Assembly: GCA_018992685.1 (NCBI GenBank)
Contig: JACVGT010000001.1
Span: 62,001 to 126,000 of the forward strand
Reading direction: 5' to 3'
Source: Theionarchaea archaeon
Lineage (GTDB): Archaea > Methanobacteriota_B > Thermococci > Methanofastidiosales > SZ-28-30
Length of the DNA: 64,000 nucleotides
Below are positions 53,943 to 62,500 of this stretch, piece by piece; position 1 is the stretch's first letter, and every line of letters begins with the position of its first letter. A model generated the notes under the pieces. The model ran no database searches. It was not told the origin of the DNA and was given only the letters and a program-made list of their open reading frames with translations. A program made the translations under genes and the position numbers.

Positions 53943-54749
53943 TCATCCAGTTCTGTCTCCCAGCCACTTCATTGCATAGTCAACTGCCTCTTTCTGGGAG
54001 AACAGCCGCGACGCTGCCAGTCCGATATATCCTTTCTTCACGTCACATGCTTTCTCAAAATCCTCTCCCATGGCTTCGAATTCGTCACTGTTGTAGTCAA
54101 TATCCTCATAGGCTTTCCATACTCTCTTTCCTTCTTCAAGAACGGGCGCCTCACACATGGTCCTCTTTCGCATGTTCAACCGGTATTCTGCCAGATGGAA
54201 TGAGGTATTCTTTGCGTATGAAACCCCCATCAGGAGAATCCATCCATTGAGTGCGTACAGTTTCCCTAATGGTGATTGGACTCCCAGACTGTAGGAGAAC
54301 CCATGGGTTCCTGTTACCATTCTCTTGTGCCTCCCCCACGCAGCAAAGGACACGGTGGGATGGTTGCTCCTCAGGACTCCGGGAAACGTTCTGAAGCAAT
54401 CAACAATTCTGCCCATCTCGCGGGTGGGGGTGTATATTGGATTGAAAGCAGGCATAGTCTCCTTTATTGTCTTTACCCATTCTTGTGGTACAGGAGGGTT
54501 GCTCCAGTTCTCAGGATTCGAGTAATCACCTGAATGGGTGGGCATAACAAGTGTCCCTTCTTCTGTCAGTGTATCCATGAGTGCCTGAACCACAGCCACC
54601 GGACCGCCGCTTACCCACCCGATTCTGTTCAGAGAAGAATGCACCAGGAGGGTCATCCTTCTGGCAACGCCCAGCCTTCGCAGATCACGTGCCAGGGACT
54701 GCTGTGTCTGGGGGAATGGTGTATTTTCTATGAGGGATGCTTCAGGCAT
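53943..54749 (-). CDS. Aminoglycoside N3-acetyltransferase-like (AAC(3) family)
   Basis: This is a 268-residue enzyme of the AAC(3)/YokD family of acetyl-CoA-dependent acetyltransferases. Visible motifs are LLVHSSLNRIGWVSGGP, LVMPTHSGDYSNPENW, FRTFPGVLRSNHPTVSFAAWG and LLMGVSYAKNTSFHLAEYR. The ATG at 54749 lies ~26 nt from a TTATATTC-type box (minus strand near 54775), so a longer frame to 54863 is not used. Chromosomal archaeal members probably acetylate native amines rather than antibiotics. Confidence 0.85.
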   Translation of the reverse strand: MPEASLIENTPFPQTQQSLARDLRRLGVARRMTLLVHSSLNRIGWVSGGPVAVVQALMDTLTEEGTLVMPTHSGDYSNPENWSNPPVPQEWVKTIKETMPAFNPIYTPTREMGRIVDCFRTFPGVLRSNHPTVSFAAWGRHKRMVTGTHGFSYSLGVQSPLGKLYALNGWILLMGVSYAKNTSFHLAEYRLNMRKRTMCEAPVLEEGKRVWKAYEDIDYNSDEFEAMGEDFEKACDVKKGYIGLAASRLFSQKEAVDYAMKWLGDRTG

Positions 54750-54819
54750 AGAACCACTAGGTCTCGAACACTTATATTCTTTTTTTGTGGAAGGGGAGTT
54801 TACATGGGGACCGAGAACA

Positions 54820-56049
54820 TCAGAGCGCTGAGTTAAGCCATTTGGGCCCCTTCTTTGCCTCAATGTGGTGCCCTCCCAGGTATTCCAGAAATCGCTGTAA
54901 TTCCTTGGTGACAGCGTCCTTAAGCTTGCTGTCAGGGTGGTTAAAGAAATGGAAATTCCTTATTTCTAATGTCTGTTCCTCTTTTTTGTAGAAAGGATCT
55001 ATCAGCCCCACATAATCTCCATTATACAGTACGGGCAGGCAGTAGTATCCATATTTCCTGTCTTTGACCTTCTTGTATACTTCCCAGGAATATTCTGAAC
55101 CATACACGGCCTGGAATAATGCCCTGTTCCAGGTAAGAGGGTCCAGGGGGGCCAGGAATCGGAGACAATCCGAGGACGGTTCGGGGGGATCGTGCCACAG
55201 AGTGGAATCCTCTATTGGTGCATAGATCTGACCCTTCCATCCCTCCAAGTGAAGTGAAAAGAGGACACCCTCCTTCTCCAGGTGCCCGAGGAGCTCTCGA
55301 ATTTTTGGCGTCTTCCCAATGCTGTACCATTGTTCTGGCGCCCTCAAGGGGGAAACCAACCGCGATGCCCTTGTGATCATGGTTGCCATCTGATTCATGC
55401 ATTCTTCATCATCAGGAGGTTCTGCTGTATAGACAGACTGGGGAATCACGTCTTCTGCCAGAACGTAGTATTTGCGTGAACCCTCCCTGTGGTGAATTGC
55501 CACTTTCCCGGAGATCCAGAGCCGTTCCAGCAGGACCCGGGAGAGGGCTGTCTGTCCCCACCACCTCACTTTTTTCCATCCTTTAATGTCGAGCGAGGTG
55601 ACGGGGCCATCTTCCAGCATCCTGAGAATGAATGCTGTCTCTCTCTTGTGTTCCTTGAAGAAGGGAGCATTTCTGTTCTGCATGCGGGTTCTCAACCAGT
55701 TGAAGACGGGATATTTTTCCATGGGAAGAATGGAGAGCATTTTGCAGAAGTATTCAAAGAGGTCCCGCTTCTGGTACAACAGGTGGTGCAGGTGACTCTG
55801 CCTGTAGTTTGAAACCCTGCTCTGCACGGTTAGATCTGCATTCCTGCCTGCAACGTCTATGGGGTCTGACTGAATGCACTGGTGTTTCTTTAAAACTCCC
55901 AGCGTCCCGGAGAGACCCTCCTGCAAAGAAGAAAACCCGTGCAGGTGGAATAAGACCTTTCTGGCATGTGAGGGCGTCACCGTGAGCATGAGAGAATGTG
56001 GCATTACCTCTAAAAAAGGTTTGGACTCCTTCCTTCGTGATGAAATCAT
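54820..56049 (-). CDS. YcaQ-like winged-helix DNA glycosylase
   Basis: This is a 409-residue protein of the HTH_42/YcaQ family, DNA glycosylases that unhook crosslinked or alkylated bases. The N-terminal TPSHARKVLFHLHGF and the catalytic Q-x-D motif (Gln60, Asp62 in QSDPIDVAGRN followed by SR) are present. Three winged helices and a C-terminal beta-barrel region follow (GWKGQIYAPIED, RFLAPLDPLTWNR). The ATG at 56049 follows GGGAGGT at good spacing; the frame extends to 56124. The middle residue of the Q-x-D motif is Ser instead of a hydrophobic one. Confidence 0.85.
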   Translation of the reverse strand: MISSRRKESKPFLEVMPHSLMLTVTPSHARKVLFHLHGFSSLQEGLSGTLGVLKKHQCIQSDPIDVAGRNADLTVQSRVSNYRQSHLHHLLYQKRDLFEYFCKMLSILPMEKYPVFNWLRTRMQNRNAPFFKEHKRETAFILRMLEDGPVTSLDIKGWKKVRWWGQTALSRVLLERLWISGKVAIHHREGSRKYYVLAEDVIPQSVYTAEPPDDEECMNQMATMITRASRLVSPLRAPEQWYSIGKTPKIRELLGHLEKEGVLFSLHLEGWKGQIYAPIEDSTLWHDPPEPSSDCLRFLAPLDPLTWNRALFQAVYGSEYSWEVYKKVKDRKYGYYCLPVLYNGDYVGLIDPFYKKEEQTLEIRNFHFFNHPDSKLKDAVTKELQRFLEYLGGHHIEAKKGPKWLNSAL

Positions 56050-56310
56050 TGGTCTGACCTCCCTTAGAAATATGAACAAAGATAGGTTTGAACAGAGATG
56101 ACGTTCCTTCGTATACTCCCTCAACAGAAATGTGATTCTTCAGCCTCGAAATCAGAAAGAAAGCACCGTTAACCCTGGAAATCCAGAAAACAAAAGGACT
56201 GAAAAAGGAAAGGTGCTCACCCTGGCCAGTGTCTTTCGTAATTCTGATCTTGTCAGATGTGGAGCTCCTCAACAGCAGCACGATGTCAGCCTGTGAAGAT
56301 GAATAGTAAC

Positions 56311-56318
56311 CTTTATAA
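56311..56318 (+). promoter_or_regulatory. TATA box of cold-shock gene 1
   Basis: CTTTATAA; using the 25-26 nt spacing seen at leaderless genes here, transcription starts at about 56340, exactly where the leader shared with cold-shock gene 2 begins. Confidence 0.75.
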
Positions 56319-56340
56319 GCATGGATGCACAGCATTAGCT

Positions 56341-56470
56341 GCAAAGGACTGTAAACAAAGGTTCGTACTTCGATCATTCGGATTCCGTAACTTTTCTGTT
56401 GTAAGTTTTTTGTAAAGAGTTCAGATACGATCTGGGGATATCTCAGAAACGGTCTGAGGAGATGATACAC
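56341..56470 (+). promoter_or_regulatory. Conserved structured 5' leader of cold-shock gene 1
   Basis: The first 76 nt (56341-56416) differ at one position from the leader of the second cold-shock gene (58862-58937). AACTT (near 56389-56393) can pair with AAGTT (near 56403-56407). A hairpin CAGAT-ACG-ATCTG spans 56422-56434, and CTCAG (56442-56446) can pair with CTGAG (56454-56458), which abuts and partly covers the GAGGAGATGAT ribosome-binding site. A long leader is unusual in this largely leaderless genome, so a thermosensing or autoregulatory RNA is likely (inference). Confidence 0.65.
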
Positions 56471-56662
56471 GTGAAAGGAACAGTACAGTGGTTCAATGCC
56501 CGCAAGGGGTATGGATTCATCCAGGATGAAAATGGAAATGACATCTTTGTCCATCAGAGTGCCGTACCCATGGGCGTCTTCCTCAATGAGGGAGATCAGG
56601 TCGAATTCGAACAGGAAGAATCAGACAGAGGACCTCGAGCAGTAAATGTGCGAAAGCTGTAG
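56471..56662 (+). CDS. csp: Cold-shock domain protein 1
   Basis: This is a 63-residue single cold-shock domain. RNP1 is KGYGFIQ and RNP2 is DIFVHQS; the C-terminus is EESDRGPRAVNVRKL. These proteins bind single-stranded RNA or DNA. I choose GTG 56471 rather than ATG 56462: the ATG forms part of the ribosome-binding GGAGATGAT, and the second copy, where that ATG frame is closed, must start at the matching GTG. Confidence 0.93.
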   Translation: MKGTVQWFNARKGYGFIQDENGNDIFVHQSAVPMGVFLNEGDQVEFEQEESDRGPRAVNVRKL

Positions 56663-56787
56663 GTTGTTGTTGATTCGTAAAGGCTAGTTTGTTCTTTCTT
56701 TTTTTGTTTCTTCAAATCACCTTTCCTTTTTAACCATTTCAATATTCCCAGACATTGAAGACATGTCCATCCATGAAGGAGAAGGAA

Positions 56788-56967
56788 ATGGTTTTGCACA
56801 ATTTTTTCTCTCGCAATAAGAAGATGATTGTTGAACTGGTGGCTGTTGTAGTGGTCTACGGCGTCATGGTTGTCGTTCTTGTGCGCAGGCGAAAAGAGCC
56901 AAAAACCAATCAACCGGGGAAGACGCAGAAAGATGGGATCTTCTCAGATTTATCATTTCTTTCTTGA
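56788..56967 (+). CDS. Small single-pass membrane protein (59 aa)
   Basis: This 59-residue protein has one strong membrane helix (IVELVAVVVVYGVMVVVLV, residues ~14-32) followed by RRRKEP and a hydrophilic, Lys-rich tail. GGAGAAGG lies before ATG 56788; an in-frame ATG at 56773 is an alternative start. It is downstream of cold-shock gene 1 on the same strand. No family was recognised. Confidence 0.55.
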   Translation: MVLHNFFSRNKKMIVELVAVVVVYGVMVVVLVRRRKEPKTNQPGKTQKDGIFSDLSFLS

Positions 56968-57074
56968 TTTTTCCCTATCCGGTTTATATGGACTGGAGAT
57001 TGTATTTTGACGGAGTTCCACCAGTGGAAAAACATCTGTTTGGACGTACCCTTTCTGGGGAAAGCAGGAGCTTC

Positions 57075-58421
57075 TCAAGGGGGAAGAGAATCAGCAGTTC
57101 TTTTCTGCAGTCCCCGCACATACATTCGTGCCCATACAAAGGCAGTCGTTCCTCCCGTGATATTGCCCGTGACAATCCCCCACCACACACCTGAAAGTCC
57201 CATGCCGAGGACCAGGGAGAACGTGAAAGCTAAAGGCGCCACCAAGACAATGGTCCGAAAGATTGTTACGATTAAGGCACTGGTCCCCCTCCCTGTCCCC
57301 TGAAACATGGCAGATGACAGCATGCCCCACGAGACCACAGGATAGTAGAAGCACATGATCCTCAGGAACGTTATCAAGTCCTGGGTGATGCGGGCAGCAT
57401 CTGGAGAAAAGGTGAATAACATGGTAATATACGGGGCCAACCCATAGGTTGCTGCAGCAACTACCAGCTCAATAACAATCCCGATTTTTACTGCATACAG
57501 GTGAGCTGCATCGAGCTTCCCGTAGTCTTTGCTCCCAAAAGCAGCCCCCGTCACTGCTGTGACAGCAGTAGCAATTCCCATTAATGGGAGTGACGCAAAA
57601 GTTGCAACTCTCCACCCCGTGGTAAAGACAGCCACACCGTCTGTGCCCCCTGCCCTTACCACAATAACGTTCAAGAACAGCACTGACAAGGACATGGACA
57701 ACTGGGATACAGCTGAGGGGAGCCCCACTTTGAGAATTTCTGCAATAATCTCTTTCCTGAATCTAAATCCACGGAGTGACGGAGAAACGAAGGTAATCTT
57801 CTTGATGAAGATCCAGGTGAATAGTATCAGGGAGGCAACTGTCAAGGACAGGACAGTAGCGACAGCAGCCCCTGCAACACCCATTCCTAAGGTGTAGATG
57901 AAGATGGGGTCCAGGATGATATTGAGTACTGCGCCACTCATCAGTGCATACATTGAACGTGTGGCGTCTCCCTCACCTCTCAAGAGGGCATTGGCGACGT
58001 TGGAAAAGAAAATGACCACACTACCTGCTATAATTACCCGACCGTACTGTGTAGCACTGTCAGTTATGTCTCCTGCACCCATCGCAGAGAAGATGTCCCT
58101 GGCAAAGATGAAAAACGGGATAGCAAAAGCCATGGCTGCCAGCAACATAATGACAATGGTATGAGAACCCACAGTATCTGCACCTTTTTTGTCTCTGGCA
58201 CCTATTCTCCTTGAGATGGCCGATCCCCCTCCAATGCCAATACCTGTGGCCATGGCATTCATCATGAAGAAGAAGGGAAAAAAGAACCCCACTGCAGAGA
58301 GCGCATCAGCCCCCAGCCCTGAAACCCAGATGGCATCCACGACATTGTAGATTGTCTGTATTGACATTGCCACCATCATGGGCAGGGAAAGTTTTATGAT
58401 AGCCTTCTTGGGATCGCCCAT
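57075..58421 (-). CDS. MATE-family multidrug/polyspecific efflux transporter (5' end uncertain)
   Basis: This is a 448-residue MATE transporter with twelve membrane helices. MGDPKKAIIKLSLPMM at the start, SVGFFFP-like helix 1-2 region, GEGDATRSM and QGTGRGT after the second half are typical. No ribosome-binding site precedes the ATG at 58421. The same frame is open upstream to about 58575 and continues in a family-like way (GTKIL before MGDPKK), but contains no ATG, GTG or TTG. A leaderless ATG (58569) exists in another frame 24-25 nt after a TTTATAA box; see the separate frameshift entry. Confidence 0.9.
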   Translation of the reverse strand: MGDPKKAIIKLSLPMMVAMSIQTIYNVVDAIWVSGLGADALSAVGFFFPFFFMMNAMATGIGIGGGSAISRRIGARDKKGADTVGSHTIVIMLLAAMAFAIPFFIFARDIFSAMGAGDITDSATQYGRVIIAGSVVIFFSNVANALLRGEGDATRSMYALMSGAVLNIILDPIFIYTLGMGVAGAAVATVLSLTVASLILFTWIFIKKITFVSPSLRGFRFRKEIIAEILKVGLPSAVSQLSMSLSVLFLNVIVVRAGGTDGVAVFTTGWRVATFASLPLMGIATAVTAVTGAAFGSKDYGKLDAAHLYAVKIGIVIELVVAAATYGLAPYITMLFTFSPDAARITQDLITFLRIMCFYYPVVSWGMLSSAMFQGTGRGTSALIVTIFRTIVLVAPLAFTFSLVLGMGLSGVWWGIVTGNITGGTTAFVWARMYVRGLQKRTADSLPP

Positions 58422-58521
58422 GAGGATTTTGGTACCCTTGGTTTCCTCTGCCGGTTTTTTCGCTGGTATGATGCTCGTGAGATCACCCTCTGTAGATATT
58501 GGTTTGTGTCTCTTCTGGAAC

Positions 58522-58569
58522 TCACCTACAACGTGGGATTGTGAGGTTCTGCCTTGGATTAATCGTCAT
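58522..58569 (-). other. Leaderless 15-codon ORF or shifted 5' end of the MATE gene
   Basis: ATG 58569 sits 24-25 nt from the centre of a GTTTATAA box (58590-58597, minus strand), exactly where a leaderless start is expected, but its frame ends after 15 codons at a TGA (58524-58522). Skipping one base between 58569 and 58522 would join it to the open frame of the transporter. This is either a sequencing or real single-base frameshift, programmed shifting, or a short leader ORF. Confidence 0.5.
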
Positions 58570-58830
58570 AACGGTGGGGCGTTAATGACTTATAAACCCT
58601 TCCTGTTACTGGTTCCGGACTGTGACCTTCCAGCCGTTGCGGCTGTTATGCATGGTTGATGAACCGGGTGGCACGCAAGAACTTTTTTTTCAACCAGCGA
58701 AGCTTTTGTTCAGAGTGAGATAGCACGATGGTTCTGGCGTCCAGGTATTTTCTCTTTCCCATATGAGACAGGACTCCTTTTGGATCATATTCCGTCTTGT
58801 TCTGAAAAAAAAGAGGAAAGCGATGATAAC

Positions 58831-58838
58831 CTTTATAA
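58831..58838 (+). promoter_or_regulatory. TATA box of cold-shock gene 2
   Basis: CTTTATAA in the same context (AACCTTTATAAGC) as in cold-shock gene 1; it predicts a start at about 58860, the first base of the shared leader. Confidence 0.75.
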
Positions 58839-58861
58839 GCGTGAATGTAGAAGAAGGACAT

Positions 58862-58968
58862 GCAAAGGACTGTAAACAAAGGTTCGTACTTCGATCATTC
58901 GGATTCCGTAACTTTTCTGTTGTAGGTTTTTTGTAAATAATTCAGATCTAATCTGAGGAGATGATAAC
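58862..58968 (+). promoter_or_regulatory. Conserved structured 5' leader of cold-shock gene 2
   Basis: 75 of 76 positions match the leader of cold-shock gene 1. The single difference within this block changes an A to G in a strand that pairs with AACTT, converting a U-A pair into a U-G pair, so the stem is kept. The following hairpin CAGAT-CTA-ATCTG (58943-58955) has the same stem but a different loop from copy 1, and is directly followed by AGGAG, the ribosome-binding site. Confidence 0.65.
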
Positions 58969-59160
58969 GTGAAAGGAACAGTACAGTGGTTCAATGCCCG
59001 CAAGGGGTATGGGTTTATCCAGGATGAAAATGGAAAGGATTTCTTTGTTCATCAGAGTGCCGTACCCATGGGCGCCTATCTCAATGAGGGAGATGAAGTT
59101 GAATTCGAACAGGAAGAATCAGACAGAGGACCTCGAGCAGTACGTGTACGAAGGACATGA
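58969..59160 (+). CDS. csp: Cold-shock domain protein 2
   Basis: This is a 63-residue cold-shock domain nearly identical to copy 1 (KGYGFIQ, DFFVHQS, EESDRGPRAVRVRRT). Differences cluster in the second half (AYLNEGDEVEFEQ against VFLNEGDQVEFEQ). GTG is the only possible start; GGAGATGAT lies 3 nt upstream. The two copies flank the MATE gene on the opposite strand, so the duplication carried promoter, leader and gene together. Confidence 0.93.
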   Translation: MKGTVQWFNARKGYGFIQDENGKDFFVHQSAVPMGAYLNEGDEVEFEQEESDRGPRAVRVRRT

Positions 59161-59553
59161 TTCTGGCTTCGATTCATGATTACTAGTCAATCGCCCTTCT
59201 TTATTTTTTTTTAGATATTATTCAATTTCTCTCCTTTTTTGATTCTGTCAACCATCAGACGAAACCGTGGATCCCTTCATGACATGGAGGGAGATGGTAC
59301 CTCCCATGAAACTGGAAGGATGTTCTTTCTCTCATCTGATAGAACCCTCCCCCGGTGGTTCTCCTCTTTCAACAGTGTGGAATCAGGGTTCACTGCGGTT
59401 CTCTATGGTAGTCTACAGTACTATGGCTCATCACGAACCGCAGGTGAACTGAGGATACAGGAGTATGCTAAAGAAGGAGGGGACGCAACTCACTTTGCAC
59501 ACGTTTGGGAAAACAGAAAACGAAAAAAAGGGTGAAAGAAAGAAAAATGGAAA
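59161..59553. other. Intergenic region between convergent genes
   Basis: This is 393 nt. A long T-run at about 59200-59216 is the probable terminator of cold-shock gene 2. A 98-codon frame at 59239-59535 has no ribosome-binding site or recognisable features and is not called. Confidence 0.5.
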
Positions 59554-62500
59554 CTAGAACTCAAGCATCTCCAGTAGGATTTCTATGAGTTCTCTGTACG
59601 CTTTGTTTCTCTGGTAACTCCAGTGAATTGAGGCGATGTAATTTCCCTCGTTGTAGTACTGCTCAGAGTTTTCACAGCACTCTGCTACAAGGGGCAGCAG
59701 CTCCTGCACCCTCTGCCATTCTTCGGGGTACATCTTGTCCAGTCCCTTTTCCAGCACCAGATTCATCAGATGGTTCACCACATCTTCCAGACTCTGGCAA
59801 CAGGGGGTTCTTTCATTGATTTCGAACGTGGGATCACCGCTCTTGATCCGTTCGATGAGATCCCTGAACTCTCTGAAGCAATTGTCTTTGAGGTAGCGTG
59901 CCAGAGGACGGTAAAGCAGCTTTGGCTGATATGGTGTTTTGAGGGAGGGGACAGGGATGCGTGCTGATCCCTCGCCTGACACCGGGGGGAGCCCATGATA
60001 TTCTCCGGTTACAACGACTCTGTTACGAGCTGTCGGTTCCAGACCATTAAAGATTGCGGCAAACGTAATGATTCTGACATCTCCTGGCGCTAGGGGACCA
60101 ATGTTGTTCCAGATGATGGTAGTAGTACCGTCAAGATTGGATACCACTAGGTCTGGGAGGACACTTGCTGCGTTTGCGTAATCCAGTCCAGGGGAAAGAG
60201 TATCCACCACCTGCACTGGGTCCAGGGGAAGCTGTCCCACATTGGTTATGGTGATGGTAAACGTCAAAACGTCTCCCTCTTGAGCCGTCTTAGGAGAGAC
60301 CGATTTCACGACACCTATGGCGAGAGTCAATGGTGTCCCTGATACAGTGATTGTTGAGAAGTCCTGGTCATCTTCCCCAGGAACGTCGTTGCCGGGGGTT
60401 GAATCGGGATCGAGACACTCAGAAGTGTGAACCTGAGCGATATTCGTGATTACTCCTGTTCCAGTGACTTGAGCCGTGATCTGGAGAGTGGCGGAGGCTC
60501 CACTCGCAAGGGTAGTGACAGTCCAGATGCCTGAGCCACTGTCATAGGTTCCCTGGCTCACAACACTTGAGACGTAGCTCAATCCTGTGGGTAGAACATC
60601 TTCCACCGTCATGTCGGTGCAAGCGTCTGGTCCATCATTGTAGACGATAATGGTGAAAGTTATGGTATCTCCCACATTTGGATAGGGATTGCTGACCGTC
60701 TTTTCTACCCTTAAGTCAGCCGTGGGTGGTGCAGCTGTCTCTGAATCTTCGTCATCTTCACTCTGGTCTCCATCATCGTTGTCAGGTGTTGAATCAGGAT
60801 CAGTGTGGTCTGATGCCGTCACTTGAGCTACATTCGTGTAGGTACCAGGAATCTGTACCACCACCTGGAACGTCAAAACCACATTGCTGCCATTTGCCAG
60901 GCTGTTGATCGTCCAGGTCAGAATGGGATCGCCTGAATCATCTCTGGAATCTCCACCTGCTATCGTCCCTGCAGCGTAGACAAATCCACTGGGTATGAAA
61001 TCCTCCACCGTCACGTTGGTGGCTGTATCAGGTCCATCATTGTAGACCGTGATGGTGAAGGTTATAGTGTCTCCTGGATCGGGAATAGAGTTGTCAACAC
61101 TTTTCTTGATCCACAGATCAGCCTGCTGCGGTCGAGCCGTCTCTGAGTCTTCGTCATCTTCACTCTGGTCTCCATCATCATTGTCAGGTGTTGAATCTGG
61201 ATCATACTGGTCAGATGCAGTCACTTGAGCCACATTCTTGTAGGTACCTGTGGCCTGTACTACCACCTGGAACGTCAGACTCACATTGCTGCCATTTGCC
61301 AGGCTGTTGATTGTCCAGGTCAGAATGGGATCGCCTGAATCATCTCTGGAATCTCCACCTGCTATCGTCCCTGCAGAGTAGACAAATCCACTGGGGATCA
61401 CATCTTCTACCGTTACATTGGTAGCTGTATCAGGCCCATCATTGTAGACTGTAATGGTGAAGGTTATGGTATCCCCCACATCTGGATTGGAATCACTGAC
61501 TGTCTTCTCAATCCGCAGATCAGCTGTAGGTACTGCTGCTGTCTCTGAATCTTCATCGTCTTCGCTCTGGTCTCCGTCATCATTATGAGGTGTTGAATCA
61601 GGATCATGCTGGTCTGACGCAGTCACTTCAGCTACATTCTTGTAGTCACCTGATGCCTGTACCACCACCTGGAAGGTGAGACTCACATTGCTACCGTTTG
61701 CCAGGCTGTTAATTGTCCATGTCAAGGTAGGAGCACCTGAATCGTCTCTGGAATCTCCACCTGCTATCGTCCCTGCAGCGTAGACAAATCCACTGGGTAT
61801 GAAATCCTCCACCGTCACATTGGTGGCTGTATCGGGTCCATCATTGTAGACCGTGATGGTGAACGTAATGGTGTCTCCTGGATTGGGTGTGGAATCACTG
61901 ACTGTCTTATCAATCCTCAGATCTGCTTGCTGGGGTGAGGCTGTATCAAAGTCTTCATCATCTTCACTCTGGTCTCCATCATCATTATCGGGTGTTGAAT
62001 CTGGATCATGCTGGTCTGATGCTGTCACCTGAGCTACATTCTTGTAGGTACCTGAGGCCTGTACCACCGCCTGGAAGGTCAGACTCACATTACTACCGTT
62101 TGCCAGGCTGTTGATCGTCCAGGTCAGAATGGGATCGCCTGAATCATCTCTGGAATCTCCACCTGCTATCGTCCCTGCAGCGTACGTGTATCCACTGGGG
62201 ATCACATCTTCCACCGTCACGTTGGTAGCTGTATCAGGCCCATCATTGTAGACCGTAATGGTGAAGGTTATGGTATCCCCCACATCTGGATTGGAATCAC
62301 TGATTGTCTTCTCTATCCTCAGATCTGCTGAAGACGGCACCGTAATCGTTTCATAGTCTTCATCGTCTTCGCTCTGATCTCCGTCATCATTGTTGGGAGT
62401 TGAATCTGGATCAGTCTCAGCACTAGAATACACCTGTGCAACGTTCTTGATTGAGCCAGTCATGGTGACTTGCGCTGTAATCTGCAAGGTTGCACTTCCT

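Noticed and set aside
56341-56416. Shared cold-shock leader considered as a tRNA fragment or att site because of GGTTCG
   Set aside because: No cloverleaf arms can be formed and the block is located exactly at the predicted transcript start of both genes; no integrase or mobile genes nearby.
59239-59535. 98-codon frame between cold-shock gene 2 and the DUF11 gene
   Set aside because: No start signals; position between convergent genes and after a long T-run fits a non-coding 3' region.
60721-62328. Regular repeats considered as a CRISPR-like or mobile array
   Set aside because: Units are 402 bp, contiguous without spacers, and encode DUF11 domains in frame.
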